NCBI RefSeq assembly: GCF_900166625.1
Contig: NZ_LT800499.1
Location: 2,632,357 to 2,696,356, forward strand
From: Halobacillus massiliensis
Lineage (GTDB): Bacteria; Bacillota; Bacilli; Bacillales; Halobacillaceae
Direction: 5' to 3'
DNA length: 64,000 nucleotides
Part shown: positions 41,043 to 49,325 of the stretch, piece by piece
Numbering within the stretch: position 1 is the first letter of the stretch
Layout: every line of letters starts with the position of its first letter
Made by a program: the position numbers and the translations under genes
The notes under the pieces: generated by a model
Database searches by the model: none
What the model was told of the DNA's origin: nothing
The model's input: only the letters and a program-made list of their open reading frames with translations

Positions 41043-41813
41043 CTAAGAGATCAACCATCCGCCATCGACTAGTAAATCTGAACCCGTCATATAGGAAGCT
41101 TCATTAGATGCGGCAAATGTGATGACATTTGCGATTTCTTCCGGCTTACCTACTCTGCCTAAAGCCGTGTTTCGTTGAATCGCTTCCTCAAACCTTTTCT
41201 TCTTTAACCCTTCTGCTGTTAAAGGTGTTTCCGCAAAACCTGGTGATACAGAATTCACACGGATTCCGTAAGAGGCAAACTCAAGAGCCAGTGCTTTTGT
41301 AAAATTGATAACAGCCGCTTTAGAGGAGCTGTAGTGTGGAATTTTAGCTCCTGCTTTATGACCGGATAAGGAAGCCACGTTCACAATCGCCTTATTCCCT
41401 GCATCGCTTTCCATCATGAGACGACCAAGCTTTTTGGAGACGAGATAAACACTTTTTAAATTGGTTTCCTGAATCCGGTCCCACTCAGAGGCTTCCATAT
41501 CCATAATCGTTGATTTTCCTGAGGTACCTGCATTATTAACGAGCACATGCAGAAATCCATAGTTACTCTTAATAAATGCTGCCAGATCCTCAATATCAGC
41601 TTCATTCGTTACGTCTGCCTGAAAACTGACGGCTGCCTGTTCAGTTAAACCATTGTTAATTTCCTCTGCCGCTTCATTTATTTTAGAAAGAGTCCGGCCA
41701 ACTAAAACTACGCGGGCACCTCCCTGTGCCAGAATTTTTGCAGTCTGTTTCCCAATACCGCTTCCTGCTCCTGTAACTACAGCTACAGTATCTTTAAAGT
41801 TAAGCAAATTCAT
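41043..41813 (-). CDS. Short-chain dehydrogenase/reductase (SDR)
   Basis: A 256-residue classical SDR: T-G-A-G-S-G-I-G cofactor motif near residue 15, N-N-A-G-T near 90, catalytic Ser in N-V-A-S-L-S-G near 145 and Y-S-S-S-K near 160. Such proteins in acyl-CoA clusters usually are 3-hydroxyacyl-CoA dehydrogenases or ring-hydroxyl dehydrogenases. The ATG at 41813 lies directly after GGGGGG, too close for normal spacing; the in-frame TTG at 41807 has better spacing, so the first two residues are uncertain. It is 11 bases after a thioesterase gene. Confidence 0.9.
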   Translation of the reverse strand: MNLLNFKDTVAVVTGAGSGIGKQTAKILAQGGARVVLVGRTLSKINEAAEEINNGLTEQAAVSFQADVTNEADIEDLAAFIKSNYGFLHVLVNNAGTSGKSTIMDMEASEWDRIQETNLKSVYLVSKKLGRLMMESDAGNKAIVNVASLSGHKAGAKIPHYSSSKAAVINFTKALALEFASYGIRVNSVSPGFAETPLTAEGLKKKRFEEAIQRNTALGRVGKPEEIANVITFAASNEASYMTGSDLLVDGGWLIS

Positions 41814-41824
41814 CCCCCCATTAC

Positions 41825-42244
41825 TTATGCTGTGGCCATATGATGTTCCAGCACTTCCCTCAATTCATCAGAAATCGGCTCGCTCTTTTGCTCTTTATAG
41901 TTAAAGTTAACAATCACAGCATCAGCTTCAGCCACAAGTTCATCTGTGTCTTCTATATGAATGCTGTGTGCAAAATGAAAGCTCTTATTTCCAATCTTTG
42001 AGACCCATGTAGAAACCTTTAAAGTTTGACCATAGTAAGCCTGATTAACATAGTTGCATTTCGTTGAAGCTAAAATAAAACGACCAAAAGAATTTATTGT
42101 TTCCGGAACTTTATCTTCAAAAAACCTTCCCCTGGCTTCTTCTAAGTAAATGAAGTAACTTGAATTATTTACGTGGCCGGCCATATCTGTCTCACTAAAT
42201 CTCACTCTCACCTTTACATCATGATTCAAGTTTTTCACATCCAT
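41825..42244 (-). CDS. YbgC/FadM-type hotdog acyl-CoA thioesterase
   Basis: A 139-residue thioesterase of the 4-hydroxybenzoyl-CoA thioesterase/YbgC group. The catalytic pattern R-V-R-F-S-E-T-D-M-A-G-H-V-N-N is at residues 12-26, with Asp and His-Val-Asn in place. The ATG at 42244 lies within the TetR-type palindrome (42242-42261), and I see no convincing Shine-Dalgarno before it, so translation may be leaderless or weak. It is the first gene after the tetR gene and heads the ligase/ABC transporter operon. Probable role: releasing CoA from trapped intermediates. Confidence 0.85.
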   Translation of the reverse strand: MDVKNLNHDVKVRVRFSETDMAGHVNNSSYFIYLEEARGRFFEDKVPETINSFGRFILASTKCNYVNQAYYGQTLKVSTWVSKIGNKSFHFAHSIHIEDTDELVAEADAVIVNFNYKEQKSEPISDELREVLEHHMATA

Positions 42245-42261
42245 TCTAACCGGTTAGTATG
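42242..42261. promoter_or_regulatory. TetR operator candidate B (contains CTAACCGGTTAG)
   Basis: A 12-base perfect palindrome CTAACCGGTTAG within a 20-base near-palindrome. The half ACCGGTTAGTATGTTTT is identical to that in site A at 49013-49038. It overlaps the start codon of the thioesterase gene, 37 bases after the tetR stop. Confidence 0.65.
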
Positions 42262-42297
42262 TTTTTAACAGAATTCCTCCGCAGATGGAGGGACACT

Positions 42298-42867
42298 TTA
42301 TTCTCTTTTTATAATGCCGTTTAAAATTAAGTTAAGGTAGATGTCTGCCAGCTGCTCTTCAGACACATCCCCTTCTGGATCAAACCAATAGTAGCTCCAG
42401 TTTGTGATTCCAAGAATTCCCCTCGTTACCATATTGGGATTAAGGCTGTCATCAAACTCCCCATTCCGAATGCCTTCTTCCAGAAGAGCCTGCATGTTAA
42501 TCCGGAATTGATCACGTTTTTTGACGTTCTGATCAAGGTAATTGGGTTCAAGGTTACGCATTTCCCTGAAGAATATCCGCGCACTTTTTTTTCTATCCTT
42601 AATACTTGTCAAAATCATGTGGATCATTGCTCGAAGTTTCTCTTTACTGTCCTTCGATTCATCCTCTAAAATTTGCTGCTGATTTTTCAATAAAAATTCG
42701 ATGAAATGAAGATGAATATCTGTCAGAAGCTCTTGCTTGTTTTTAAAATAATAGTAAAACGTACCTTTTGTAACTCCGAGTGTTTCCACGATTTCCTGAA
42801 TCGATGTCTCTGTAAATCCTTTCTTATCAAATAAGTGAATACTTATGTCCATTATCTTTTCTTTCAT
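42298..42867 (-). CDS. TetR/AcrR family regulator of acyl-CoA cluster
   Basis: A 189-residue repressor-type protein. The N-terminal helix-turn-helix spans about residues 5-50, with F-T-E-T-S-I-Q-E-I-V-E-T-L-G-V-T-K-G-T-F-Y-Y-Y-F-K typical of the family. The rest is helical and should bind an acyl-CoA or similar ligand. It is located between the two halves of the catabolic cluster, and two copies of a palindromic ACCGGT site are found, one before each half, which makes it the likely regulator. The ATG is at 42867 behind GAGAGGACAATGG. Ligand and direction of control are inferred. Confidence 0.92.
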   Translation of the reverse strand: MKEKIMDISIHLFDKKGFTETSIQEIVETLGVTKGTFYYYFKNKQELLTDIHLHFIEFLLKNQQQILEDESKDSKEKLRAMIHMILTSIKDRKKSARIFFREMRNLEPNYLDQNVKKRDQFRINMQALLEEGIRNGEFDDSLNPNMVTRGILGITNWSYYWFDPEGDVSEEQLADIYLNLILNGIIKRE

Positions 42868-42939
42868 AGGTCCATTGTCCTCTCATTTAGGGATGATATA
42901 ACATTATAACATTCCTAAACCTATTAAATACGGGAGGAT

Positions 42940-44112
42940 TTACTCTCTTTCGATAATCATGGCAATCCCCTGCCCTCCACCGATACAGGCAGTAATTAAC
43001 GCAAATCTGCCGTTCGTTCGCTTCAGTTCATAAGCCGCTTTTGTTACAAGGATAGCTCCCGTTGCACCAAGCGGGTGGCCGTGGGCAATAGCCCCTCCGT
43101 TTACATTAACTTTATCCATATCGAAATTAAGTTCTTTATTACAGGCAAGTACTTGAGCGGCAAAGGCTTCATTTATTTCAATGAGGTCAATATCCTCAAG
43201 ACTAAGGCCCGTTTTCTGTAAAACTTTCTGAGTCGCAGGCACCGGACCTATTCCCATTATATTTGGATCTACCCCGGCTACCGTACAGGCCTTTACTACT
43301 GCAAGCGGCTTTAATCCGGACGTTTCAGCCTTAGCACGTGACATCAGTGTAAGGGCTGAGGCCGCATCATTTAAACCAGAACTATTTCCAGCCGTGACAC
43401 TCCCATCTTTTTTAAATGCCGGAGAAAGTTTACCCATTCCTTCAAGCTTAGACTGCGGCCGCGGATGTTCATCCACCTTAAATTCGATCGGTTCTCCTTT
43501 TCTTACAGGAATCATCAGAGGTACAATTTGATCATTAAAACGGCCCTCACTTATGGCATTCGCTATTCTTTCCTGGCTCTGTTGAGCGAACTGATCCTGT
43601 GCTTCTCTTGTAATCTCATACTTTTCTGCAAGGTTTTCAGCTGTTATGCCCATTGGAGGATCTCCTATTATTTCAGGAGAAAGCTGAGATTTTCTAAAAG
43701 CTGGAGGAACCGGACTATAGGCACGCTCCGGCCTATCCATTAAATAAGGAGCCCGGCTCATACTTTCCGTTCCACCTGCTACGTATACTTCCCCATGACC
43801 AGCTTCAATCGCCTGGGCTGCCAGATGAATTGCATTTAGTCCTGATCCACACTGCCGATCCACCGTTAAGCCTGGAAGATTAATAGAAAGCCCTGTCTGT
43901 AGAGCTGAAAGACGGGCAATGTTTCCACCTCCACTTAAAACGTTTCCCATAATGACATCCTCGATTTCATCTGGGGAGACAGACGCCCTTTTCACAGCTT
44001 CTTTGATGACCTCAGCCCCAAGCAAATGGGCAGGTACCTGTGCTAAACTCCCCCCCTGCTTCCCAATGGCTGTTCTTACAGCTGCCACAATCACGGCATC
44101 TTGATTTGCCAT
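42940..44112 (-). CDS. Thiolase (acetyl-CoA C-acetyl/acyltransferase)
   Basis: A 390-residue thiolase. The nucleophile is Cys88 in D-R-Q-C-G-S-G-L-N, with H-G-H-P-L-G-A-T-G and C-I-G-G-G-Q-G near the C-terminus carrying the other catalytic residues. The start V-A-A-V-R-T-A-I-G-K is classical. The ATG follows AGGGGTGGTC. It is the last enzyme gene of the upstream half of the TetR cluster, 25 bases after an SDR gene. It completes a full beta-oxidation set: two dehydrogenases, split hydratase, SDRs and thiolase. Confidence 0.93.
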   Translation of the reverse strand: MANQDAVIVAAVRTAIGKQGGSLAQVPAHLLGAEVIKEAVKRASVSPDEIEDVIMGNVLSGGGNIARLSALQTGLSINLPGLTVDRQCGSGLNAIHLAAQAIEAGHGEVYVAGGTESMSRAPYLMDRPERAYSPVPPAFRKSQLSPEIIGDPPMGITAENLAEKYEITREAQDQFAQQSQERIANAISEGRFNDQIVPLMIPVRKGEPIEFKVDEHPRPQSKLEGMGKLSPAFKKDGSVTAGNSSGLNDAASALTLMSRAKAETSGLKPLAVVKACTVAGVDPNIMGIGPVPATQKVLQKTGLSLEDIDLIEINEAFAAQVLACNKELNFDMDKVNVNGGAIAHGHPLGATGAILVTKAAYELKRTNGRFALITACIGGGQGIAMIIERE

Positions 44113-44136
44113 TTGACCACCCCTTTTCTATTAATT

Positions 44137-44910
44137 TCACATTGCATGTGAACCGCCATCAATAATCACGACGTCTCCTGTTATATGATCAGATGCTTTT
44201 GAGCTTAAAAATATAGCAGCTCCTTTTAAATCGTCATCACCGCCAAACTTGCGCAGCGGAGTTCCTTTAAGGAAGGAATCTTCTCCTTCCTCCATAAGAA
44301 CTTTGGACATTTTAGTTGGGAAAAAGCCAGGGGCAATTGCATTGACATGAATACCTCGCGGCCCCCATTTAACTGCAAGGTCTTTAGTAAATGTAAGTAC
44401 AGCCCCCTTGCTCGAGTTATAGCCAATCGTATCCATTAGCTCAGGGTCTGAACCTTTAAGCCCGGCCACTGAAGCAATATTAATGATTTTCCCTGCCCCC
44501 TGCTCGAGCATTACTTTACCTGCGATCTGTGACATAAGAAACGTGCCTGTTACGTTTACGCTAAAAACTTTTTGCCATGCTTCCAGCGGCATTTCTTCTA
44601 CCGGAGCACCCCATGTGGCTCCACTGTTATTTACTAAAATATCAATCCGGCCAAAATGCGCTACTGTCTGATCAACGACCTCCTGAATATCCTCTCGTTT
44701 TGTCACGTCACATTTAAAGGCTAACGAATCTACTCCAAGCTTTTTTAACTGTTCACTTACCTGCTGGCACGGTTCAAGCTTTCTCGAACAGACAACCACA
44801 TGAGCACCGGACTCTGCAAATCCTTTAGCAATTTGCTCACCGAGACCACGTCCGCCTCCTGTTACGATAGCTACTTTACCTGTTAAATCAAACAATTCTT
44901 TAGCGTGCAT
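44137..44910 (-). CDS. Short-chain dehydrogenase/reductase (SDR)
   Basis: A 257-residue SDR with T-G-G-G-R-G-L-G near residue 18, N-N-S-G-A near 95, catalytic Ser in N-I-A-S-V-A-G and Y-N-S-S-K near 165. It resembles gluconate-5-dehydrogenase/3-oxoacyl reductase-like SDRs; in this operon a 3-hydroxyacyl-CoA dehydrogenase role is most likely. Start choice: ATG 44910, with AGGAG 8 bases upstream; an ATG at 44916 is too near that site. The start overlaps the end of the upstream acyl-CoA dehydrogenase gene by 11 bases, indicating coupled translation. Confidence 0.9.
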   Translation of the reverse strand: MHAKELFDLTGKVAIVTGGGRGLGEQIAKGFAESGAHVVVCSRKLEPCQQVSEQLKKLGVDSLAFKCDVTKREDIQEVVDQTVAHFGRIDILVNNSGATWGAPVEEMPLEAWQKVFSVNVTGTFLMSQIAGKVMLEQGAGKIINIASVAGLKGSDPELMDTIGYNSSKGAVLTFTKDLAVKWGPRGIHVNAIAPGFFPTKMSKVLMEEGEDSFLKGTPLRKFGGDDDLKGAAIFLSSKASDHITGDVVIIDGGSHAM

Positions 44911-46129
44911 AAGCATTACTCCTATGCGGTGTTTTCTTCAATTCATGCTTAGCGACAGCACGCCGGTGTACTTCGTCAGGACCATCAGCAAGTCTTAATG
45001 TACGAATATTAGCCCAGTTGGCAGCAAGCGGCGTATCATTGCTTACCCCTGCAGCCCCAAACGCTTGTATCGCACGATCGATAACTTTTAGTGCAATATT
45101 TGGAGCAACGACTTTAATCATCGCGATCTCTGCCTTCGCTTCTTTGTTACCGACAGTATCCATCATGTAGGCTGCTTTTAACGTAAGAAGCCTTGCCTGC
45201 TCTATTTCAATTCTTGAGTCAGCAATCCATTCTCGGATAACTCCTTGATCCGCAAGCTTTTTACCGAAGGTTTCACGTTCTTTCACGCGGGCACACATAT
45301 CCTCAAGTGCCCTTTCAGCCGCACCGATCGTTCTCATGCAGTGGTGAATTCTTCCCGGCCCGAGCCGTCCCTGAGCAATAGCAAATCCTTTTCCTTCACC
45401 CCATAGTAGATTAGAGGAGGGAACCCGCACGTCCTTGAATTCAATTTCTGCATGACCGTGAGGAGCATGATCATACCCGAAAACCGGCAGTGTCCGCTTT
45501 ATATGTACTCCTGGTGTTTCAAGCGGGACAAGGATCATTGACTGCTGTTCATATTTTGGAGCATCCGGGTCATTTTTCCCCATGACAATGCTGATTTTGC
45601 ATCTAGGGTCACCGGCACCAGAAGACCACCATTTAGTTCCGTTGATCACATATTCATCACCCACACGCTCAATACTGGTATTTATATTCGTAGCATCCGA
45701 GGAGGCTGCATCAGGTTCTGTCATTGAAAAACATGAGCGGATTTCTCCATCAAGCAGCGGCTTCAGCCACTTTTCTTTTTGTTCATCTGTTCCATAACGG
45801 ACAAGCACTTCCATATTCCCTGTATCAGGAGCCGCACAGTTGAAAACTTCGGGAGCAATGGCCGACCGTCCCATAATCTCACAAAGCGGAGCATATTCCG
45901 TGTTTGTTAACCCTGCGCCATACTCACTATCAGGGAGAAACAAGTTCCAAAGCCCTGCTTCCTTTGCTTTGTTTTTTAATTCATCCATGATTGGCGGAAT
46001 ATCGGCAAAACGATCTTGAGAATTTAATTGTTCATTGTATACAGCTTCGTTTGGATAGATATGCTCTTCCATAAAAGAAGTGAGCTTTTCCTGGAGATCA
46101 CTCACCTTTTCTGAATAGGTAAAATCCAT
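44900..46129 (-). CDS. Acyl-CoA dehydrogenase, ACAD10/11-like
   Basis: A 409-residue acyl-CoA dehydrogenase of a divergent branch. Instead of the usual Y-E-G-T-x-E-I it has [15 protein letters not shown] near residue 390, as in the ACAD10/ACAD11-type enzymes; the flavin segment is [12 protein letters not shown] and G-T-K-W-W-S-S-G. This group includes enzymes for long, branched or hydroxylated acyl-CoAs. The ATG is preceded by GGAGGGCACGT. It overlaps the following SDR gene and comes 22 bases after a MaoC gene. Confidence 0.92.
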   Translation of the reverse strand: MDFTYSEKVSDLQEKLTSFMEEHIYPNEAVYNEQLNSQDRFADIPPIMDELKNKAKEAGLWNLFLPDSEYGAGLTNTEYAPLCEIMGRSAIAPEVFNCAAPDTGNMEVLVRYGTDEQKEKWLKPLLDGEIRSCFSMTEPDAASSDATNINTSIERVGDEYVINGTKWWSSGAGDPRCKISIVMGKNDPDAPKYEQQSMILVPLETPGVHIKRTLPVFGYDHAPHGHAEIEFKDVRVPSSNLLWGEGKGFAIAQGRLGPGRIHHCMRTIGAAERALEDMCARVKERETFGKKLADQGVIREWIADSRIEIEQARLLTLKAAYMMDTVGNKEAKAEIAMIKVVAPNIALKVIDRAIQAFGAAGVSNDTPLAANWANIRTLRLADGPDEVHRRAVAKHELKKTPHRSNAYAR

Positions 46130-46151
46130 TACGTGCCCTCCTATCGGCTTG

Positions 46152-46565
46152 TTATACGATCATGCGCTTATTAAAAACGACTTCTCCTTTAATCACATCT
46201 TTTTCATCCTGATTTACGGCTTTTACGCTAAATTTCAGTTCATCTCCGTCTTCCTCGTCCAGTACTGCATGCAGGCTGATCACATCATTCAGGAAAACCA
46301 TCCCTCTAAAGCGAATCGCATAATCCTGAATAAATCCTTCCCCATAATAAGGAGTAAACAGTTTGGCCAGATTTCCCATCGTCCACATTCCATGTGCGAT
46401 AATTCCTGGAAGTCCAGCTTTCTCTGCTTCTTCATCAATGGTATGGATTGGATTAAAATCCCCTGAAGCTCCAGCATATTTAATAAGATCAAGCCTTGAA
46501 ACCGGAGCTAACGTAACCGGTTCTAATTCATCTCCAGGCTTGAGATTCTCAATAAGAGCGGTCAT
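46152..46565 (-). CDS. MaoC-type hydratase subunit
   Basis: A 137-residue single hotdog domain of the MaoC (R-specific enoyl-CoA hydratase) type. The hydratase signature is visible in [14 protein letters not shown] near residues 31-44, with the catalytic Asp and His, then [11 protein letters not shown] near 55. The ATG overlaps the preceding gene by 4 bases (ATGA). The preceding gene encodes a second hotdog protein, so the two probably form a heterodimer in which this one is catalytic, as known for bulky acyl-CoA substrates in actinobacteria. Confidence 0.9.
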   Translation of the reverse strand: MTALIENLKPGDELEPVTLAPVSRLDLIKYAGASGDFNPIHTIDEEAEKAGLPGIIAHGMWTMGNLAKLFTPYYGEGFIQDYAIRFRGMVFLNDVISLHAVLDEEDGDELKFSVKAVNQDEKDVIKGEVVFNKRMIV

Positions 46566-46996
46566 ACGGTCATCCCCTTTCGGACGGCTTCAGTTATAAT
46601 AACGACCTGTTCTTCAGAGAATATTAGATTTCCTTCTAAATCATCTCCGTACCTTTTAACTTTCAGGAAGCCCATATTTCCGCTTTTGCCGTTTTTTTCA
46701 AAGTAATCTTTTACTTCCGTATAACAGGAAATCTCTTCTCCTACATAAAGCGGCCGTTCATAGTGATAGATTTGCTCGCCATGGATGAGTCCTTTCTTCG
46801 GCAAGTTAAGCTCTTCAATCTCTCCGTAATCAAATACTCGTGGAAATGTCGGAGGAGCGACGTTCCTTTTGTACTTCTCCACATCTATAAAAATTGGGTG
46901 CGGATCTCCAATCGCTTCTGCAAACTTTTTCACCGCACCTCTTTCTACAGCATTTTTCACTTTATTGGATCGTTTACCAATCGCATCTTCAAACAT
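46562..46996 (-). CDS. MaoC-like dehydratase N-terminal-type (FAS1-DH) subunit
   Basis: A 144-residue hotdog protein of the MaoC dehydratase N-terminal type. Typical segments are V-K-K-F-A-E-A-I-G-D-P-H-P-I-F near residue 23, P-P-T-F-P-R-V near 50 and G-E-Q-I-Y-H-Y-E-R-P-L-Y-V-G-E near 75. This part usually lacks the catalytic pair and shapes the acyl pocket. It is coupled by a 4-base overlap to the catalytic MaoC gene. The ATG follows GAAGGAGGATGGCTT. Heterodimer formation is inferred from order and family. Confidence 0.88.
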   Translation of the reverse strand: MFEDAIGKRSNKVKNAVERGAVKKFAEAIGDPHPIFIDVEKYKRNVAPPTFPRVFDYGEIEELNLPKKGLIHGEQIYHYERPLYVGEEISCYTEVKDYFEKNGKSGNMGFLKVKRYGDDLEGNLIFSEEQVVIITEAVRKGMTV

Positions 46997-47014
46997 AAGC
47001 CATCCTCCTTCAAA

Positions 47015-47779
47015 TTAGTCTTTAGGACCGCCGGCTACATAAATGACTTGACCGTTTACAAAAGAAGACCTTTCATCGGCATAAAAAGCTACAGCATTTG
47101 CAATATCTTCAGGCTTTCCGCTGCGGCCGACCGGAATCTTTTCTACACTGGCTTTTACGAGGTCTTCAAATGAAATACCAATCCGGGCAGCTGTCTGCTG
47201 AGTCATTTCTGTCTCAATAAATCCCGGTGCGACTGCATTTGCTGTAATGTTGTACTTTCCCAGTTCAATAGCCAGTGTTTTAGTAAATCCCTGCAAGCCT
47301 GCTTTTGCTGTCGCGTAATTTGCCTGTCCCCTGTTTCCCAGTGCCGAGGTAGATGAAATATTTATAATACGTCCGTATTTTTGTTCGACCATATACTTTT
47401 GACAGGCACGTGCTGCATTAAAAGAACCTTTTAAGTGGACATCCATGACAGTATCCCAGTCAGACTCGGTCATCTTAAAGAGCATATTATCACGAATAAC
47501 ACCGGCGTTATTTACAAGAATGTCGAGTGAACCAAATTGCTCATGTACTTCCTGTGCTGCTTTTTCTACCTGTTCAAAATCTACTACATTGGCTGTCTTG
47601 CAATAAATATCAAAGCCTTCTTCCTTAAACTCGCTTTCGACTTCCTGCAATGCTTCTTCGTTAATATCTATGACCGCGACTTTTGCGCCTTCTTCAGCAA
47701 ACCGGCGGGCGATGCCTTTTCCAATTCCCCGGCTTCCACCGGTAATAAAAGCGGTTCGATTTTCAAATGTTTTTTCCAT
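47015..47779 (-). CDS. SDR, 3-oxoacyl reductase-like (FabG-like)
   Basis: A 254-residue SDR closest in pattern to FabG-type reductases: T-G-G-S-R-G-I-G near residue 12, N-N-A-G-V-I near 90, I-S-S-T-S-A-L catalytic Ser near 140 and Y-A-T-A-K near 155, then T-A-N-A-V-A-P-G-F-I-E-T. In a degradation cluster it would run as a 3-hydroxyacyl-CoA dehydrogenase. It is the second gene of the TetR-controlled operon, after an acyl-CoA dehydrogenase gene. The ATG follows AAGGGAGTG. Three SDR genes in one cluster suggest a substrate with more than one oxidisable group. Confidence 0.9.
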   Translation of the reverse strand: MEKTFENRTAFITGGSRGIGKGIARRFAEEGAKVAVIDINEEALQEVESEFKEEGFDIYCKTANVVDFEQVEKAAQEVHEQFGSLDILVNNAGVIRDNMLFKMTESDWDTVMDVHLKGSFNAARACQKYMVEQKYGRIINISSTSALGNRGQANYATAKAGLQGFTKTLAIELGKYNITANAVAPGFIETEMTQQTAARIGISFEDLVKASVEKIPVGRSGKPEDIANAVAFYADERSSFVNGQVIYVAGGPKD

Positions 47780-47801
47780 ATCCCTACACTCCCTTAATTG
47801 A

Positions 47802-48971
47802 TTAGCCGATTTTCACATGACCTTTTAACAAGTTTCTTGAAATGATTAAGCGCTGGATCTCATCTGTTCCGTCATAAATTCTCCACAGACGAGCTTCTCT
47901 GTACCATCGTTCAATTGGAAGTTCTCTCGTATACCCCATTCCACCATGAATTTGCAGAACACGATCGACAACGTTATTCCCCATATTGGACCCGTAAAGC
48001 TTGGCCATGGAAGCATAATGACGGTTGTCTTCTCCCTGGTCTAATGTAAATGCAGCATTTAAGACGAGCCATTTGGCTGCTTCAATTTCTACTGCAGAAT
48101 CGGCAATCTGCCACTGAATCGCCTGACGTGTAGCAATAGGCTTTCCAAAGGTTTCACGCTCGTTGGCGTAATCTATCGCCATATTAAGCAGTCTTTCAGC
48201 AGCTCCAACCGCACGTGCACCGACAACCCAGCGGGCAAAGCCTATCCACTCAAGCCCCAGGTCATATCCTTTATTCAGTTCACCTAAGATGTTTTCTTCT
48301 GGAACCCTCACATTATCGAAAACAAGAGCGGCCGGTCCCCATTCGCCCATTGTATGAATATATTCTGATTTCCAGCCCATGGATCGGTCGGCGATAAAGC
48401 AGGTAACCCCTTCCCTTCCGCCGGAGGATTTATGTAAATCTTTGTCTGTAATCGCGATGACCATAACGAAGTCGGCTTCATTTCCCCCAGTTATAAATGT
48501 TTTTTCTCCATTTAGCACCCATTCATTTCCTTCTTTCACGGCCGTCATCCGCAGACTTCTTGTATCCGACCCCGCCCCCGGTTCTGTCATAGCAAAACAG
48601 GATTTCTTTTCACCATCAATGGTTGGTATAAGATACTTCTGTTTCTGTTCTTCATTTCCATAATATAAAATATTGTCGGCAGAGCCTCCGAATTGGAAGG
48701 GTACAAATGTTCTGGCGACTTCCATCTGAACAATGGCAAGCATCATCTGTCCTAAGTCGGCTCCCCCATATTCTTCTGGTGTATTTATTCCCCAGAAGCC
48801 TGCTTCTTTCGCTTTTAACTGTAACTCTTTCATTTTTCCTTCCGGAAGACTTGGCCTTCCTTCTCTTTCGTTTCGAAGCACATCATTTTCTAAGGGAATT
48901 AATTCTTTTTCTACAAATCTACGAATTGTTTTCTTTACCATTTCCTGCTCATCTGTTAAACGCAAATGCAT
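47802..48971 (-). CDS. Acyl-CoA dehydrogenase (first gene of TetR-controlled operon)
   Basis: A 389-residue acyl-CoA dehydrogenase. Motifs: F-A-M-T-E-P-G-A-G-S-D near residue 128, N-G-E-K-T-F-I-T-G-G near 155, Q-I-H-G-G-M-G-Y near 345 and catalytic-region I-Y-D-G-T-D-E-I-Q with Asp in place of the usual Glu after Tyr. In most families the base is the Glu of Y-E-G-T; here Y-D-G-T suggests an acidic substitute or a base elsewhere. The ATG at 48971 has only a weak GGGGAT ribosome site. The TetR site A and a -10 box lie just upstream. Confidence 0.92.
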   Translation of the reverse strand: MHLRLTDEQEMVKKTIRRFVEKELIPLENDVLRNEREGRPSLPEGKMKELQLKAKEAGFWGINTPEEYGGADLGQMMLAIVQMEVARTFVPFQFGGSADNILYYGNEEQKQKYLIPTIDGEKKSCFAMTEPGAGSDTRSLRMTAVKEGNEWVLNGEKTFITGGNEADFVMVIAITDKDLHKSSGGREGVTCFIADRSMGWKSEYIHTMGEWGPAALVFDNVRVPEENILGELNKGYDLGLEWIGFARWVVGARAVGAAERLLNMAIDYANERETFGKPIATRQAIQWQIADSAVEIEAAKWLVLNAAFTLDQGEDNRHYASMAKLYGSNMGNNVVDRVLQIHGGMGYTRELPIERWYREARLWRIYDGTDEIQRLIISRNLLKGHVKIG

Positions 48972-49012
48972 GATTGTATCCCCAATCTCATAAGTATTTT
49001 GATACCGGCAGC

Positions 49013-49038
49013 AAACATACCTACCGGTTAGTATGTTT
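49013..49038. promoter_or_regulatory. TetR operator candidate A (AAACATAC...GTATGTTT)
   Basis: A 26-base palindrome with two mismatched central pairs around ACCGGT. Its right half is the same as that of site B at 42242. It covers the predicted transcription start of the operon beginning at 48971. Confidence 0.7.
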
Positions 49039-49041
49039 TAT

Positions 49042-49047
49042 TTTATA
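49042..49047 (-). promoter_or_regulatory. -10 box of the TetR-controlled operon
   Basis: TATAAA on the minus strand, immediately upstream of operator A; a -35 box is not clear (TTTTTC at 16 bases). Confidence 0.4.
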
Positions 49048-49278
49048 CTATTGCAAATTTTGCGAAAAAACAACCTAATTTTTAGAATTTTTTGGTATTA
49101 ACGTTATAGTGATAAAAGTTTGTAATCCATAAAATAGAAAAAAGGCCGATTTAATGCAGCCTTCACCTTCTCTATAAAATATTTATTTTTGAACTCTTCT
49201 CGTATCTGTTCTGTTTATCTTGTGTGAAGAACCATAATTCAGACAAACTTGAGATTATACAACTTGCTGATATCAAAA
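49048..49278. other. Intergenic region between lysine and TetR clusters
   Basis: AT-rich. It holds the upstream promoter part of the TetR-controlled operon and a weak AAGGC/GCCTT hairpin near 49145. I see no gene. Confidence 0.5.
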
Positions 49279-49321
49279 AAAGCTCGAGGACGTTATCATA
49301 ACAATCCCTCAAGCTTTTTTT
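49279..49321 (-). terminator. Terminator after lysine dehydrogenase gene
   Basis: Stem AAAAAAAGCT-GAGG / CCTC-AGCTTTTTTT with a long loop; T-run on the minus strand. Confidence 0.8.
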
Positions 49322-49325
49322 CTGT

